The position numbers and the translations under genes are program-made. A model generated the notes under the pieces. It searched no databases. It was not told where the DNA came from and saw only the letters and a list, made by a program, of their open reading frames with translations. This document shows, one piece after another, positions 23,531 through 34,711 of a DNA stretch of 64,000 nucleotides. The DNA is taken from positions 4,717,001 through 4,781,000 of the forward strand of contig OY987265.1 of assembly GCA_963920665.1 (NCBI GenBank), written 5' to 3'. The stretch's first letter is position 1; each line of letters starts with the position of its first letter. This DNA is from Straminergon stramineum. Its lineage: Eukaryota > Streptophyta > Bryopsida > Hypnales > Calliergonaceae.

Positions 23531-26500
23531 CGGTGTTAGGGAATTAGAAGATTTCTCGAGGCCTGCTTCAGTGTCCGCAACTTAAAGCTTGAGATGCCCA
23601 CGGGTCAATGATATGTAGCATGTTTGGAGGACGCACATTCGACGTTGATGTTCACATTCACATTCAACACTGCCATTGCTGACGATGATGGATTGCTGCA
23701 TCATGGGCATATTTGCACAAGTACTTTCTTACTCCAGATATTGCGGAGAACCTGTTGCAAGCAAATGCAAAGTTCTCACCGGTATCAAGAGGATTCTGAT
23801 CTAGTTGTCCCATTGCAGACTTGCGATTATCGATTCTGGCTAAAGCAGCTACACGTGGTGTAATTAATCTTTGACATCTCCACATCTGAATATTCTTTGG
23901 GCTACCATGATGATGTAGGAGCTTAGAAGAAATGTGCCCCAGGGTTTCAAGACCTTATTCAATGCTGAGTGAGAATGAGTAGAGGGTGATGCTTCAAACC
24001 AAGGATTCAAGCATTCATCCCTTTCGTATCATGGGCCGGCAAGACTCCGACCATAATTCTCCAAGAGGTACCAATTTTTTTGTCATCTGTAGTATTACCT
24101 CATTCATCAACTCAAGATTAATGGCTAAAACTCTCGGAATTTGCTTCGGGCTGCCTAGTGTCCACCGCCATGATGATCACTAGTATCAAGTATTGCTATT
24201 TGGCACCCGCAGAAACTGCCTCACCGACTGAATCTGAACGGAATGAAGCTGTTGCAGTTGGGCAAAATTGCAGTGGAGGAAAAAGATTCGCGCGGACTAG
24301 AGCAGCGTGAACATTTCTAAACGACGACTTCGCTATTTACAAGAATGGGGAATTATAGCTCATCATATGATCTTTCCTCTTGGTAGGCACTGCTAGTCAA
24401 GATGTGGCCCAGAGAGCTTCATGCAAGCAATAGCTGCAAGTGCAATTTTCCGAATCCAATTCCAATGATTCTATGAGGGATGATTGCTCCGAGGTTAATT
24501 GCAGATGGAGGATCCACTTATATAACACTCTTGAAGGTGTGCTTTACATCCCTTAGCTACCTCACTCGTTGAAGAAATGTTCTTTTTTATGTACTCGCAA
24601 ACTATTTGGTTTCAAAATATAGCAATGATTGATTGCTTGAGAGGCTTGCAAGGAAAGGGCCTGGACGTTCTACATTCCCTTCTAGAGTTCTAGGACCTCT
24701 TATTGAGTCCCAGGGCCCTTCATTCATACTTCATGAGGGACCGCAAGAGTTATGTACAAAATGATATCATAGCAACGATTCTGAAAGGTACGAGATTAAT
24801 GCCCTGGTTCCCACTTCCTTTTGCATTCCCTTAGACTAATTGCACCTTTGTGAATTCGAATCTTCGTTCTAATCAGCATATAATGTTGACGATCAGAGAG
24901 ATGAGAGGGTAGAAGATGAAAACATGGTTGAAAGCTACTTGCTCCAATTTCACTGGAAAAGAGAAATTTTCTTTATGTTCCATCCAACCCCAACCCTACA
25001 CATCCAGGACTTGATATGGTTGCAGCTGCACATTTTGGTGAGAATATTACCTTTGGGATAGCCTCTCATTGTGCAGTTGCTTGTTTTAATTAGTATAAAA
25101 CATATTTCCATTTTGCAGTGCAGTGACACTTCTTAAAAATTGTAGAAACCTATACCCCTATAATCATTACAATAAGCACAAGCATAAAGACAGTGGCTAC
25201 CGAAATTGAGTCATTGTTAGGGGCATTTGTATTCAATAAGCCATAGAGTAGGAAAGAGTTAAGAAACTGCAGAAGTGAACATAGAAGTTGCAGGATGTGA
25301 GGTATTTCATGCTTCTAAGGAATTGAACCAATATGTAACCTTGGTTCAAAAGTTGACGGATCTCAAAGTTTTCAATAGTACAAATTGGTTTCCGAGCCTT
25401 AATTTTTTCTATAAGTATTAACACAAATTTTTAAATTGATATTTTTTTATGAGAAAACGAGTCACATACCTTGGCATGTCTGTATACATTATGTAAGATT
25501 GGCATGCCTTTTGATTGGAATTGTTAAATTTGACCTTAATATATTTGAAAATTATATAAAATGTGAAAATGTATTTGATACTTGTATAATTTGAGTGAAT
25601 TTTGTTGGTTTTATCAAAGGTATAGGATATTTGTGACTATCTCAAAAAATATATAGGTTGTGTATAAGGCATTGCTAGAATTGAAATTGTAATGTTTTTG
25701 ATATAATTGTCATAAGAAGAATCTACTAATAAATTTTTAAATTTATAGATTGCAATATTTTGCTTTTCACAATGATAGTATATTTATGAAAATTTGATGA
25801 AGGGACCTACAACTATGATATGACATAATTATATATAGCCAACTTGTATTAGTACACTTTCCTAATTTTAGGAATTTTTGAGTATTATAAAAATTGTATA
25901 AAAAAACCACACATGCAAAATTGAATTGAAATGTTCTTTAAGGCCAAAATAAGTCTAAAACATGAAAAAGCTTGACAATGATAATAGAAAAAAATGCAAT
26001 ATGAATCATTTGACATTGTAAAGTGTATGAAAATTGTAGTAATTATCAAATGTCTTGAAATTTTTAATACATATACCAAGTAGCAATACAAATGATCTCA
26101 AAAGATTTTATACATTTCAAAAATTGTCATAACTAATTGAGAAATTAGATTTATTCAACAAATTTTGGCTATACATGTTGTAGTACAAGTGATACCCTTG
26201 AATAAAAGGATTTTTCAAAATTTCTATAATAATTCTCCATTGAAAAAAACTTTCATCCAACTTACTGGTGAAAAAAACTTAATATTCCAGTACAAGTTTT
26301 TCTAAACTCTTTAGTAAAGGTAATGAGAGTTTATTTTGGATTTTTATGGTTTATGAATTTTAAAATTTTATTGTTTGAAATATTATTGACTAAAATACAA
26401 CTTCAAATATTTCTATGTTTTAAATCTCTCCAAAATCTCCAAAAATTTGTGGAAAACTTTAAAAGTGTTTAAAATGTTTATATTCTAAAATTCTTACTAA

Positions 26501-27987
26501 AAAATTCAAAAGAAAATTCTACTTACTAAAGAATTTTGAATATATTTTGTTTATAATGATTTTTTTTTTCATAAAGAAATTTGATTAAATTCTTTATAAA
26601 AAAAAAAAATTCTTTTAAATCTTTTGAAAAGTGACTCTATTCAAGTGTGTTAATTCTACTTCAACATGTCTTCATTTTGTTGAAAATCCCTAATTCCACA
26701 ATTAATTGTAACAATTTTTCTAAGTGTATGAAAATTTTGAGTGATATTGTAAGTTTAATAAAAATATTTAGGTGAAAATATTAATGCTTAGTCCCCTAAA
26801 CGCATTTATATTTTCCCCTAAACGCCCCAAGGGACCAAAAGTGTCCTAACATAGTCTCAAGTCCAATTCAAAGTGTTGTAACTTTTGCAACCGATGTCCG
26901 AATTCAATAAAATTTGTTGTAGAATTTTCACTCTCTCTTCTAGTTTGTGTGGTAAAATTTTCAAATCAATCCAAGATGTACTGAGATTTTGGAAGCCAAT
27001 CAAAGTTCACAGGTTCTATTTGAGTTCACCAAACTGCACTTGATGGCTGCAACTTTGGGGGCTTGTATCTCCTTCATCTAATGTTAGTTTTCAATAAAAT
27101 TTGTTGGATTTTTTCCCCCTTGAAGTCTAGTTATTCTAGTAGAATTTTCATGTCAATCCAAGATGTTTTGAATGTTTGGGAGCAATTCAAAGTTCAAAAT
27201 CCCGACATTTTTGGATTATAGTGAACTTTGGAAGCTTGTTTCTTCTTCATACAATGTCCATTTCCAATAAACTTTTTTGGGAAAGTTGCGCATACAAGTC
27301 TAGTTTGTGTGTCTAAAATTTCATTTCAATCCAAGTAATGAGTGACTAAGAATCATTTTTGTAGAAGGTGGTTCAATTTTTTACACGTTTTTTTCAACTT
27401 TTCTTACTATTTTTTGACATTTCAAAGCCATTTTGTAGACACAATGAGTCAATTGAATGATATTTTTTTTCACCAATGTGTTTGTATGCTGGTTTTAAAT
27501 CACTTTCTAGTTTAAAGTTTTTTCATTTGAGTAGGTTTAGAAATCGAATTTCACCTCCAAATGTGTTTCTAGGAAAATTTCAGCATCCTTTTTAAACACT
27601 AAAAGATTATTATCTTGCAATCTACGTGGCCAAATGACTCCAAATTTGACTCATGTCATCTACAACATGTACACTACAAGATTGTATAGTTGAGATTCAT
27701 ATATTTAAATCTATAACACTTCAAAAGCAATGATGTTTTCATATTCCAAAAAGCCGTAGGCTTTTAGGATTTAACAAGTGGTGCTTGATACTTGAAAAAC
27801 CATAACATCACTGAAATAATCATTATTGGATACAAGAAACATTACATTTGTGTATGGTTCCAAATACTTAATTTGGCAACCAAAAGATTATGAAATATAG
27901 AAACCTATTTAACAAGTACTTTTTGGACATCTATGGACTAATTCATCTTTCTCAACACGAGCCTGATCAATGCAAACAAATATATAC
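23531..27987. other. Intergenic: 3' flank, then AT-rich repeat-like DNA
   Basis: From 23531 to about 24500 the composition is still mixed and probably includes the 3' UTR of the upstream gene. From about 25200 it is very AT-rich with no coding frame of interest. A degenerate triplication at about 26875-27345 is listed separately. No RNA gene was recognised. Confidence 0.55.
26875..27345. repeat. Three degenerate tandem units of about 160 bp
   Basis: A unit containing TTCAATAAAATTTGTTG, then a TCTAGTT tract, then TTTCAATCCAAGATGT recurs near 26905, 27090 and 27265 with roughly similar spacing. Each is followed by a line such as CAATTCAAAGTTCA. CCCCTAAACG motifs just upstream (about 26800-26825) resemble the ends of the TTAA elements, so this may be the interior of a larger decayed member. 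Confidence 0.55.
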
Positions 27988-28218
27988 TTAACCCTTGAAA
28001 GGCCCTTGGGGTCCCTCAATACGACTCATATTTCACTTTACAACTCTTCAATTGTGGTTTAATAAATGAGTTATGATACATTTTCAATTACATACTATCA
28101 TGATCATCAATTTCTTTCGTACTGAAAAGTATTTGGCCAATGTTTTCCTGATCAAATACCATCAAATGCATAATGTATTACACGGCCACAAAAGGCTTTC
28201 AGGCCCTTCTAGGGTTAA
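27988..28218. mobile_element. TTAA-bounded element, 231-bp family, copy 1
   Basis: It starts TTAACCCTTGAAAGGCCC and ends GGCCCTTCTAGGGTTAA, giving inverted ends with TTAA on both sides. It aligns end to end with 32022-32251; for example, CTTCAATTGTGGTTTAATA is common to both. It is non-coding, and being isolated here shows the unit moves on its own. Confidence 0.82.
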
Positions 28219-28726
28219 ATCATCGGCTGGCTGCTGACAGTGAAGATTTAAGCCTAGGACCGTTGGTCGGTAGGTCTAAGCTTCGAAGTTACTGCGGAAG
28301 CAATCGACCACATGAATATGCAAACATGTGCAAATTCGTATCATAACTCCTAAAGATCTCCACGTCTATGCAATTAGTTCATAATCGAAAGACTCAACGC
28401 CTCATGTAAGAAAACCTTAAAATGGAAATCATTTGAAGCCAAGCAAAAGATTTCATGCAGGAAACGAAAATCGCCTGCTCTTCACCCAGAAGTAACTACA
28501 GATATAACATTACAATACTCAAGCAGGAGAACATATTCATTCGGTTTTACAGAGTCCCCTGTATAAAACAAAGTTTAAAACCCCACATCCAACTGCCTTG
28601 CTAAACAGTTGGATAATCTAAATCAGCACATTATTTCCAACATCTGATTACCCTAACAAAAGCCTGCCTGCAACGATATCACTCTCGATATCTCACATAT
28701 ATTCAAGGACGAACACTAACAGCAGG

Positions 28727-30142
28727 TCACTCCTCGTCGTCTTCTTCCGATTCGGCCTCGGCACTCCGAAGCCAGTCCACGAAGGGGCGCGCAGATTTCC
28801 TCACCGCAGAGCCTTTCGAAATGTCCACGGCACCGTTCGCTGACGCGGGAACTGCGTCGTACCAAAGCAAAATCTGCTCCTCCTCCAAAATCTCCTCGTC
28901 GTACAAAACCTTCAGAACAAGCGCGATCTCCTTGCTCGCGTTCGCGGGAAGATCAGAGCAGAACCCTTCGATGGCACTCAAAAGATCCTTCTGAGAAACA
29001 TCGTCCTGCACAGCCGCATCCAAGTAACTCTTCTTCTTCGAGATCTCCTTGTGCAGACCCTTACCGCAACCCTCGAACAGGGCCACGAAATACGCGTCCA
29101 TCGCCTCGCACTTAGGCTCCACCTTGCTCTGCAAATGGGCAGCCAGCTGCGCGGGAGTCATACCCTTCTTCAGACACTGCCTGAAGTCATTCACCAGCTT
29201 CTCACGAGGACTCGGCTCCTCCAACTTCGGAGACTCGGGATCCTTGGACTCCACGTCCGGCTCCGACTTCTTCGAAGAGGTCTTCCTCAGCAACTTCGGC
29301 TTCGAGCTCGGAGCGTCCTTCGGAGTCTTCGCGCGCGGAGAGGACTCGCTCTTGTCCACGCCGTTACCCAAAATCACCATCTCGCTCGTGGCCGTCGTAA
29401 GCTGCTCCAGGATGCGACGCTGGGCCGCTTCCGCAGAGGTGTCCGTGGACCACTGCACGTCGTCCTCCTCGTCGCCCGCGGTCTCCTCCTCGTCCGCCTG
29501 GCTCGCAGAAGGAGACAACTCCTCGTCGTCGGAACCGTGCTTCTTCTTCGTACCTGCCTTGTCGTCGGGACCGGATTTGCTCTTCTTCACGGCCTCGCGT
29601 TTCAGCTTCTTCAGCTGCTCGTCTGCGGCCTCGCCCTCCTTCAGACGCTCCTTCTCCGCACGACGCAAAGCGCGGTCCTTCTTACCACCCTTCTTCTGCT
29701 CAGGAGGGTTCTTCAAAATGAACGTCGTCAGCTTGTCGCGCATGTCCACGTCCGAAAGGTAACCGCAAGCAGCGCACTTCAAAGTGATCAGCTGCGTCTT
29801 CGTGATCACCACCTCCGTCTCCGGGTTGCCGCAACCGTAGCACTGCACGTACTTCTTGATGAAGTTCTCCAGCAGCGCCGCAAGCTTCGTCGTGTCGTGG
29901 GCGCCGTTCACGATGCTCGTGCCAGTCTTCTCGTCGAACTTCGACTGGGCGCCCAACTCGCAACCGAAGTACTTCGTCGTGTACGAGGGGTGACGCGCCA
30001 GCGCCTTCGCCACATCCACCATGTTCACCACGTTCGTCTTGATGCCGTTCCCGCGACCCTCGATCTTCGTGATCAGCTTCGGCATCTTGTACCGGTAGAA
30101 GGCATCGTCGCGGTTACCGGCCCCGATATTCTGAAGCGCCAT
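28727..30142 (-). CDS. eIF5: Eukaryotic translation initiation factor 5 (eIF5)
   Basis: GTPase-activating protein for eIF2 in the 43S preinitiation complex. An uninterrupted 471-residue frame begins [20 protein letters not shown], where the early arginine region is the catalytic GAP loop of the family. A C4 zinc ribbon follows (CYGCGNPE at about 100 and CAACGYLSD about 25 residues later). The middle is a Lys/Glu/Ser-rich linker (residues ~150-290). The C-terminal MIF4G/W2 domain (residues ~300-450) ends in the family's aromatic/acidic tail [16 protein letters not shown]. The start is the ATG at 30142, not the in-frame non-ATG codons upstream, because MALQNIG is the conserved N terminus. The coding region has no intron and is markedly GC-rich with G/C-ending codons, unlike its AT-rich surroundings. 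A strong donor (CAG/GTGAGT) at 30852/30851 indicates a 5' UTR intron. Confidence 0.96.
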   Translation of the reverse strand: MALQNIGAGNRDDAFYRYKMPKLITKIEGRGNGIKTNVVNMVDVAKALARHPSYTTKYFGCELGAQSKFDEKTGTSIVNGAHDTTKLAALLENFIKKYVQCYGCGNPETEVVITKTQLITLKCAACGYLSDVDMRDKLTTFILKNPPEQKKGGKKDRALRRAEKERLKEGEAADEQLKKLKREAVKKSKSGPDDKAGTKKKHGSDDEELSPSASQADEEETAGDEEDDVQWSTDTSAEAAQRRILEQLTTATSEMVILGNGVDKSESSPRAKTPKDAPSSKPKLLRKTSSKKSEPDVESKDPESPKLEEPSPREKLVNDFRQCLKKGMTPAQLAAHLQSKVEPKCEAMDAYFVALFEGCGKGLHKEISKKKSYLDAAVQDDVSQKDLLSAIEGFCSDLPANASKEIALVLKVLYDEEILEEEQILLWYDAVPASANGAVDISKGSAVRKSARPFVDWLRSAEAESEEDDEE

Positions 30143-31330
30143 CGCGGTGGACGTCAAGAAACACAAGCAGATGCTGTCGACGGAGACCGCAAGCCGCTAG
30201 TCAGAAGAGCCGCATGCAGTACGATCGGAACGCCGGAGCGACGTAATTGCGATTTGTGTCTCTTCCGCGTGGTAGGACAGTACTCTCCCAAGAGCCCGAC
30301 CGACCCCAGGTAGAAGCAGCCGGCTTCAGACATAAAAGAGTGTGCCGCCACCTTGTTGGCCTCTTCTTCCTCCGCAAGTCCTCCCACGACCAACTCCAAC
30401 GCAAACTCCCGCTCTCACCAGAACCTCCAACCCCCAAACCCGCAAATCACACATCAATCTCTCGCACACATACCAGCAAGAAACTCTTAACCTAAAATTT
30501 GTACCCGTCCACTCGAATCCCCTTCATTCGAACTCCCGGCTACCAAACCCTAAATCGGACGACTATTCAATGTCAGTCGCCTCTTAACTCGTTCTAGAAT
30601 CCCCACTCAATCGCTCTCAACCGCTGCCAAACCGACACACGCACCCTCCACTCATCAAAGAACAAAACCATCTGCAATCTCAAAGCTCCAAATTCTAAGC
30701 AAGAAGAACTATACCACAAGTCTCTCAAATTTCCGAGTCCCAGAGTCTAGATCGGACCAAATCCACGTCCAAGAACCCCGACCCCCCCCAAAAAAAACCA
30801 CAAACACGAAACCTCCTACCCCAACTCCCAGATTCAAAGACGAAAACTCACCTGAAATCCGAACCAACGCTGGAAAAAACTCCGCTAAGCGCTGCCGCGA
30901 ACCACATACGCAGGCTCCGATAATCCTCCGTCGGCAGCAAAAAACAATTCCGACGGCGGCGTGTAGGCAAACTAGAGCTCGTAAGAAAGCGTACAACTGA
31001 CACAGCAGATAGTCTCCAGCCAACCGAAAATCAACCCCAGAGAGCTAATTCCGTCCTCACAAGTGCAACGAAAGAGCGCCACTCAAAGAGTGCAGACAGT
31101 AGTGCAGACGGTGCGAGGACCGCGAGATGCAAAGGAAAGGCGAGCAGACATGAGCAAGCAGAAGGCAATCAAAACGGCGAAGGGCGAGATTCGGATAGCA
31201 CGCACTGAACGGACATGAAGCTCACAAAACAGAAGACGCGCAACAATGGGATGGTTTACTCTAGGGTTTCCCTGATGAAGAAGAAAGCCCACTTGGGACC
31301 CCGTCTTGGGCAGCGTCGAAATTTTGAGTA
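30143..31330 (-). promoter_or_regulatory. eIF5 5' leader with UTR intron and telo-boxes
   Basis: On the minus strand the donor CAG/GTGAGT at 30852/30851 closes a non-coding first exon. A plausible acceptor is CGACAG at 30174 just before the start codon, making an intron of about 680 bp; the acceptor is uncertain. AAACCCTA-type telo-boxes occur at 30545-30554 (plus strand) and 31261-31269 (minus strand). Leader introns and telo-boxes are typical of highly expressed plant translation genes. Confidence 0.55.
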
Positions 31331-31449
31331 CGGGCAGTTTTGACCCACTGGGGCAGTACGAGAGGGCTACCCGTCCGGCCTGGATGGCTCTTGCGCTATT
31401 TCGTGCCTTAGGTCTGGAGCTTCTGAGAGTATTTTACGTATTTTAACCC

Positions 31450-32025
31450 TTAACCCCTAAACGTCTAGATTCATCTCCATAATTGACGATGTGAGAAAAA
31501 TCATTATGAAGTGCTATTTGGAAGCATATTTTGGAATTGAAATGCAAATAAAAGTTTTAGATTTTGATTTGTAGATTCCATCTGTATGGTTAGATTCACC
31601 AATTCTGTCACCAATCTTTTTTTATAAATTTTGAAAGAGAAATTCCAAAATTCCTTCAAAATTCGATTGCAAGTAAAATATTATCATTTTTTGAATAAAA
31701 TTTTTTGGAATGGATTTGAAATGAGGTTCTCTTCACATATTGATTTTTTGAAATTTTTTTGTTCTTCCTATCTATGACCTCATTTTGGCTAATTAAGTTT
31801 TGAACTAAAGTCAATGCACTTTGACCACTTGACATACTTGCACATTTGTAATTTTAGATAAATATGAAATCTAGTACACCAAATCCAACCCTTAGATAGG
31901 ACAAAAACTTGATAATGTATCTTCACAAATTAAAATAACTTTCATCGAAGTAGTTAAGAGGATGAAATTGGAATTTCAATTTGTTCATCATCCAGAAAAT
32001 GGACGTCGGCGCATTTAGGGTTTAA
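31450..32025. mobile_element. TTAA-bounded element, 576-bp family, copy 2
   Basis: The left end is TTAACCCCTAAACGTC and the right end GCGCATTTAGGGTTTAA; GACGTC near the right end mirrors ACGTC of the left. It aligns throughout with 12521-13096 at identical length. Its right-hand TTAA (32022-32025) is also the left TTAA of the next element. Confidence 0.82.
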
Positions 32026-32251
32026 CCCTTGAAAGTCCCTTGGGGTCCCTCTTCATGACCTGTATTTTGCTTTATAACTCTTCAATTGTGGTTTAATAGA
32101 TGAGTTATGATACATTTTTATGAACATATATCATGATCATTAATTTACTTTGTACTAAAAAGTATTTGGTCAATGTTTTCCTAATCAAATACCACCAAAT
32201 ACATAATATACTATATGGGCGCAAAGGGCTTTGAGGCCCTTCTAGGATTAA
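32022..32251. mobile_element. TTAA-bounded element, 231-bp family, copy 2
   Basis: The left end is TTAACCCTTGAAAGTCCC and the right end GGCCCTTCTAGGATTAA. It aligns end to end with 27988-28218. It abuts the 576-bp element on its left and a third element on its right, sharing one TTAA at each junction. Confidence 0.82.
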
Positions 32252-32473
32252 ATGTCAAAGCAGATGTTCTACGTCTAATGGATGACAAAGAATCTCTCCA
32301 TATAGGATAGAACTATGACAATTCATCCTCATAAATTTTTGAGGAAAGGGCAACTTGTCTTCTATAGTAGTAAGACTTCCAATGAATATTTGTAATTTTT
32401 TTAAAGCTAATGATGTCACACAGTTCCTAGAGGAAGGATTTCCACGGTCACCAATCCATCCTTTAAGGGTTAA
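32248..32473. mobile_element. TTAA-bounded element, ~230-bp second family, copy 1
   Basis: It runs from the TTAA shared with the preceding element to CCTTTAAGGGTTAA at 32473. The interior aligns with 54474-54708 (AATGGATGACAAAGAATCT, then ATGATGTCACACAGTTCC against GAAGTCACACGGTTCC). The left terminus is more decayed than the right. Confidence 0.68.
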
Positions 32474-32614
32474 AGGCCAAAAAGAGTTTATGGAAAAAAA
32501 ACTAAAAATTAATAGCCATAAAAATGGTTCAACCGGGAGGGTGGAGCCCGACATGGAGGGATATTTTTTGTGGCCATAAAATTCAATGATAAGGAGATTG
32601 CCCAACTTCATTCA

Positions 32615-32835
32615 TAAACGTCGACATGGACATTTAGTGTCCAATGGATGACAAAGTATTTTTTTGTGTAGGATAGAAGTGCAACTATTCATCTTCAAAA
32701 TTTTGTGTGGAAAAAGGAAATCTTATACAATAGTTTGACCTCCAATAAATATTTTTGTTTTTTTTAAATAGATGATGTCACATGGTTCCAAAAGTGATGA
32801 TTTTCATGGTCATCAGTCTATCCCCTCATGGGAAT
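32615..32835. mobile_element. ~220-bp second family, decayed copy 2
   Basis: The interior (TGTCCAATGGATGACAAAGT, TTTGACCTCCAATAAATATT, GATGATGTCACATGGTTCC) matches the elements at 32248 and 54474. Its ends have lost the clear TTAA termini, so the limits are approximate. Confidence 0.6.
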
Positions 32836-33963
32836 TGCAAAAATGGATAACAATTGAACAAATGTTGTGTTCATCATCTATTAGGTTAGATGAAAAATCC
32901 ATCATCCCTAATTTCAACATAGTTTTCTTCTAGTAGGGGATTGTGGAAAATATTGTGCGTGTGAGATGAACAATGAATTTTTTCGGTGGTGATTTATATT
33001 GGGATATTTATACTTTGGATGATGAACTAAGCCTTCTAGGCCAAATGTTTTGTTCAAATTCGTTCTCATTCCTTTCATTTGATTTTTGAATCTTGGTGAC
33101 CAATTTGTTATGAAATTCTATGACTAATCTGATGAAATTGAGGTAAATAATTGATTTGATTGAAGATATTTTGTAAAAATGTAGAGAAATTTTCCAAATG
33201 GATTTAAATGTGAATGGATTATTCACACTTCTTTATTTGTTGTTTTTGGAAGTATTTTTTGAAATTGTCACTTACTAAATTTTTTGCATTTTTAACCTTA
33301 GGATCTTACACTAAATTAGTATTCCATATAAGTTTTTGTGGGAGAAATATCAAAACTTTGACTTCATGAGTTGTAAGATGTGAGCATTTAAATTGAAATG
33401 AAAACTTTTTTATGCACCTTTACAAGACTATTTCATAAGACTTTGAACCATCTTAACTTAAAAAAAGTCACTACACATCTTGATTTTTGGCTTTTTTATG
33501 TTGAAGAATTGAGTTGAGATTCTAGAGGAAAAAATTCAAAAACATAACTTGATATTTGTACTTTAAAATTTTATTAAGTAGATGTATGTATGAGATAGAA
33601 GGAAAAACGAAATTCTTGAAAGCTGCTTTAAGATGGAATTGAAACACACTAATTCCAACACTGGGATTGTTCTAGCAAATGAACTAATCCTTGTGGATCT
33701 TCTTTTCCAAAAAATTGTGAAAATTGAGTTAAAAATTGATCCTACAAGTTATTTCTTGAAGACAATGATACTTGGATTATTCAAAGAATATCACTTTGCA
33801 TAATTTTCTCATTACTAGTTCAAATAGAATGAATCAAATCTTTCCATGTAGTCAAAAATATTTTCTATGAGAAACAAAATTGTATATATTTTTTTTGTGA
33901 TTAGCTTATATTTCTTGACAAGTTCCATTCTAGACTTTTGGGTGGCATAACTTTTATTCCTAG

Positions 33964-34040
33964 GCATTGACTAAAATATTTATTTTATTTTATTCTATTC
34001 TATTCTATTCTAAAATATATAAAATTCTATTCTATTTGTT
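33964..34040. repeat. TTATT/TTCTA microsatellite
   Basis: Tandem TTTTA and TTCTA pentamers (ATTCTATTCTATTCTATTC) with decayed flanks; a simple-sequence repeat. Confidence 0.85.
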
Positions 34041-34142
34041 TATCTTCAAATTTTTTTCAAAAATCACATCAAGAATTGAAATCATAAGAACTTGCCCAAA
34101 CCTTTGAGTGTCCCCCAAACATCATACATGGTCTTTCAATGG

Positions 34143-34711
34143 TTACTCCCTCAAATATATAGACACATTTGGGGCACAAATTGTACAAAAAAACTACCAC
34201 TTTTCAAGGCAATGAAAAAAATTTTAAAAACTAAAATTTAACCAAACATATTTGTACTAGACTACTATGAGAATGTGTGGAAAAAATTCCAAAAGCTTTG
34301 ATTGCACATATTGAAAGCTTATAATGTTTGAAGTTAAAAGAATTTTTTTTTTTATCTTGATTGATAGGACCAACAAAGTTTAACTCCTCCTAAAGTGAGA
34401 TTTTTACACTGTACATGGGTTGATTTTTACATTTGTATCTTGTACCATGTAAGTTATGTACTTGACTAATTTCAGAATTATTAATGGCTTTTTACACATG
34501 CTGCCTAGGTTGCCCCAGAAGTTTAGGTCAATATAACTTTTGATTGAGGCACCGGATTAGAAAAGAAGTTATATTCCCACTAAGAGGGGATATGTTCACA
34601 TCTTTTTTGTCCAAATTTGATTTTAAGCACATCCATTTGAAAATGACTTCATAAGCACCTACCCAAGATCACTTGCATAAGTTCATAGTCATTTAGTCCT
34701 TTAGGGGTTAA
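34143..34711. mobile_element. TTAA-bounded element, ~570-bp second family, copy 1
   Basis: The right end GTCCTTTAGGGGTTAA (34696-34711) is intact; the left end (TTACTCCCTCAAA) has decayed. The interior aligns with 55859-56432 (TACTAGACTACTATGAGAATG, GTGAGATTTTTACACTGTACA). Non-coding. Confidence 0.7.

Noticed and set aside
29051..30313. A 420-codon open frame on the plus strand opposite eIF5
   Set aside because: It is a mirror of the GC-rich, codon-biased eIF5 coding sequence. Its composition (Leu/Arg-rich, no domain pattern) is what such shadows produce.
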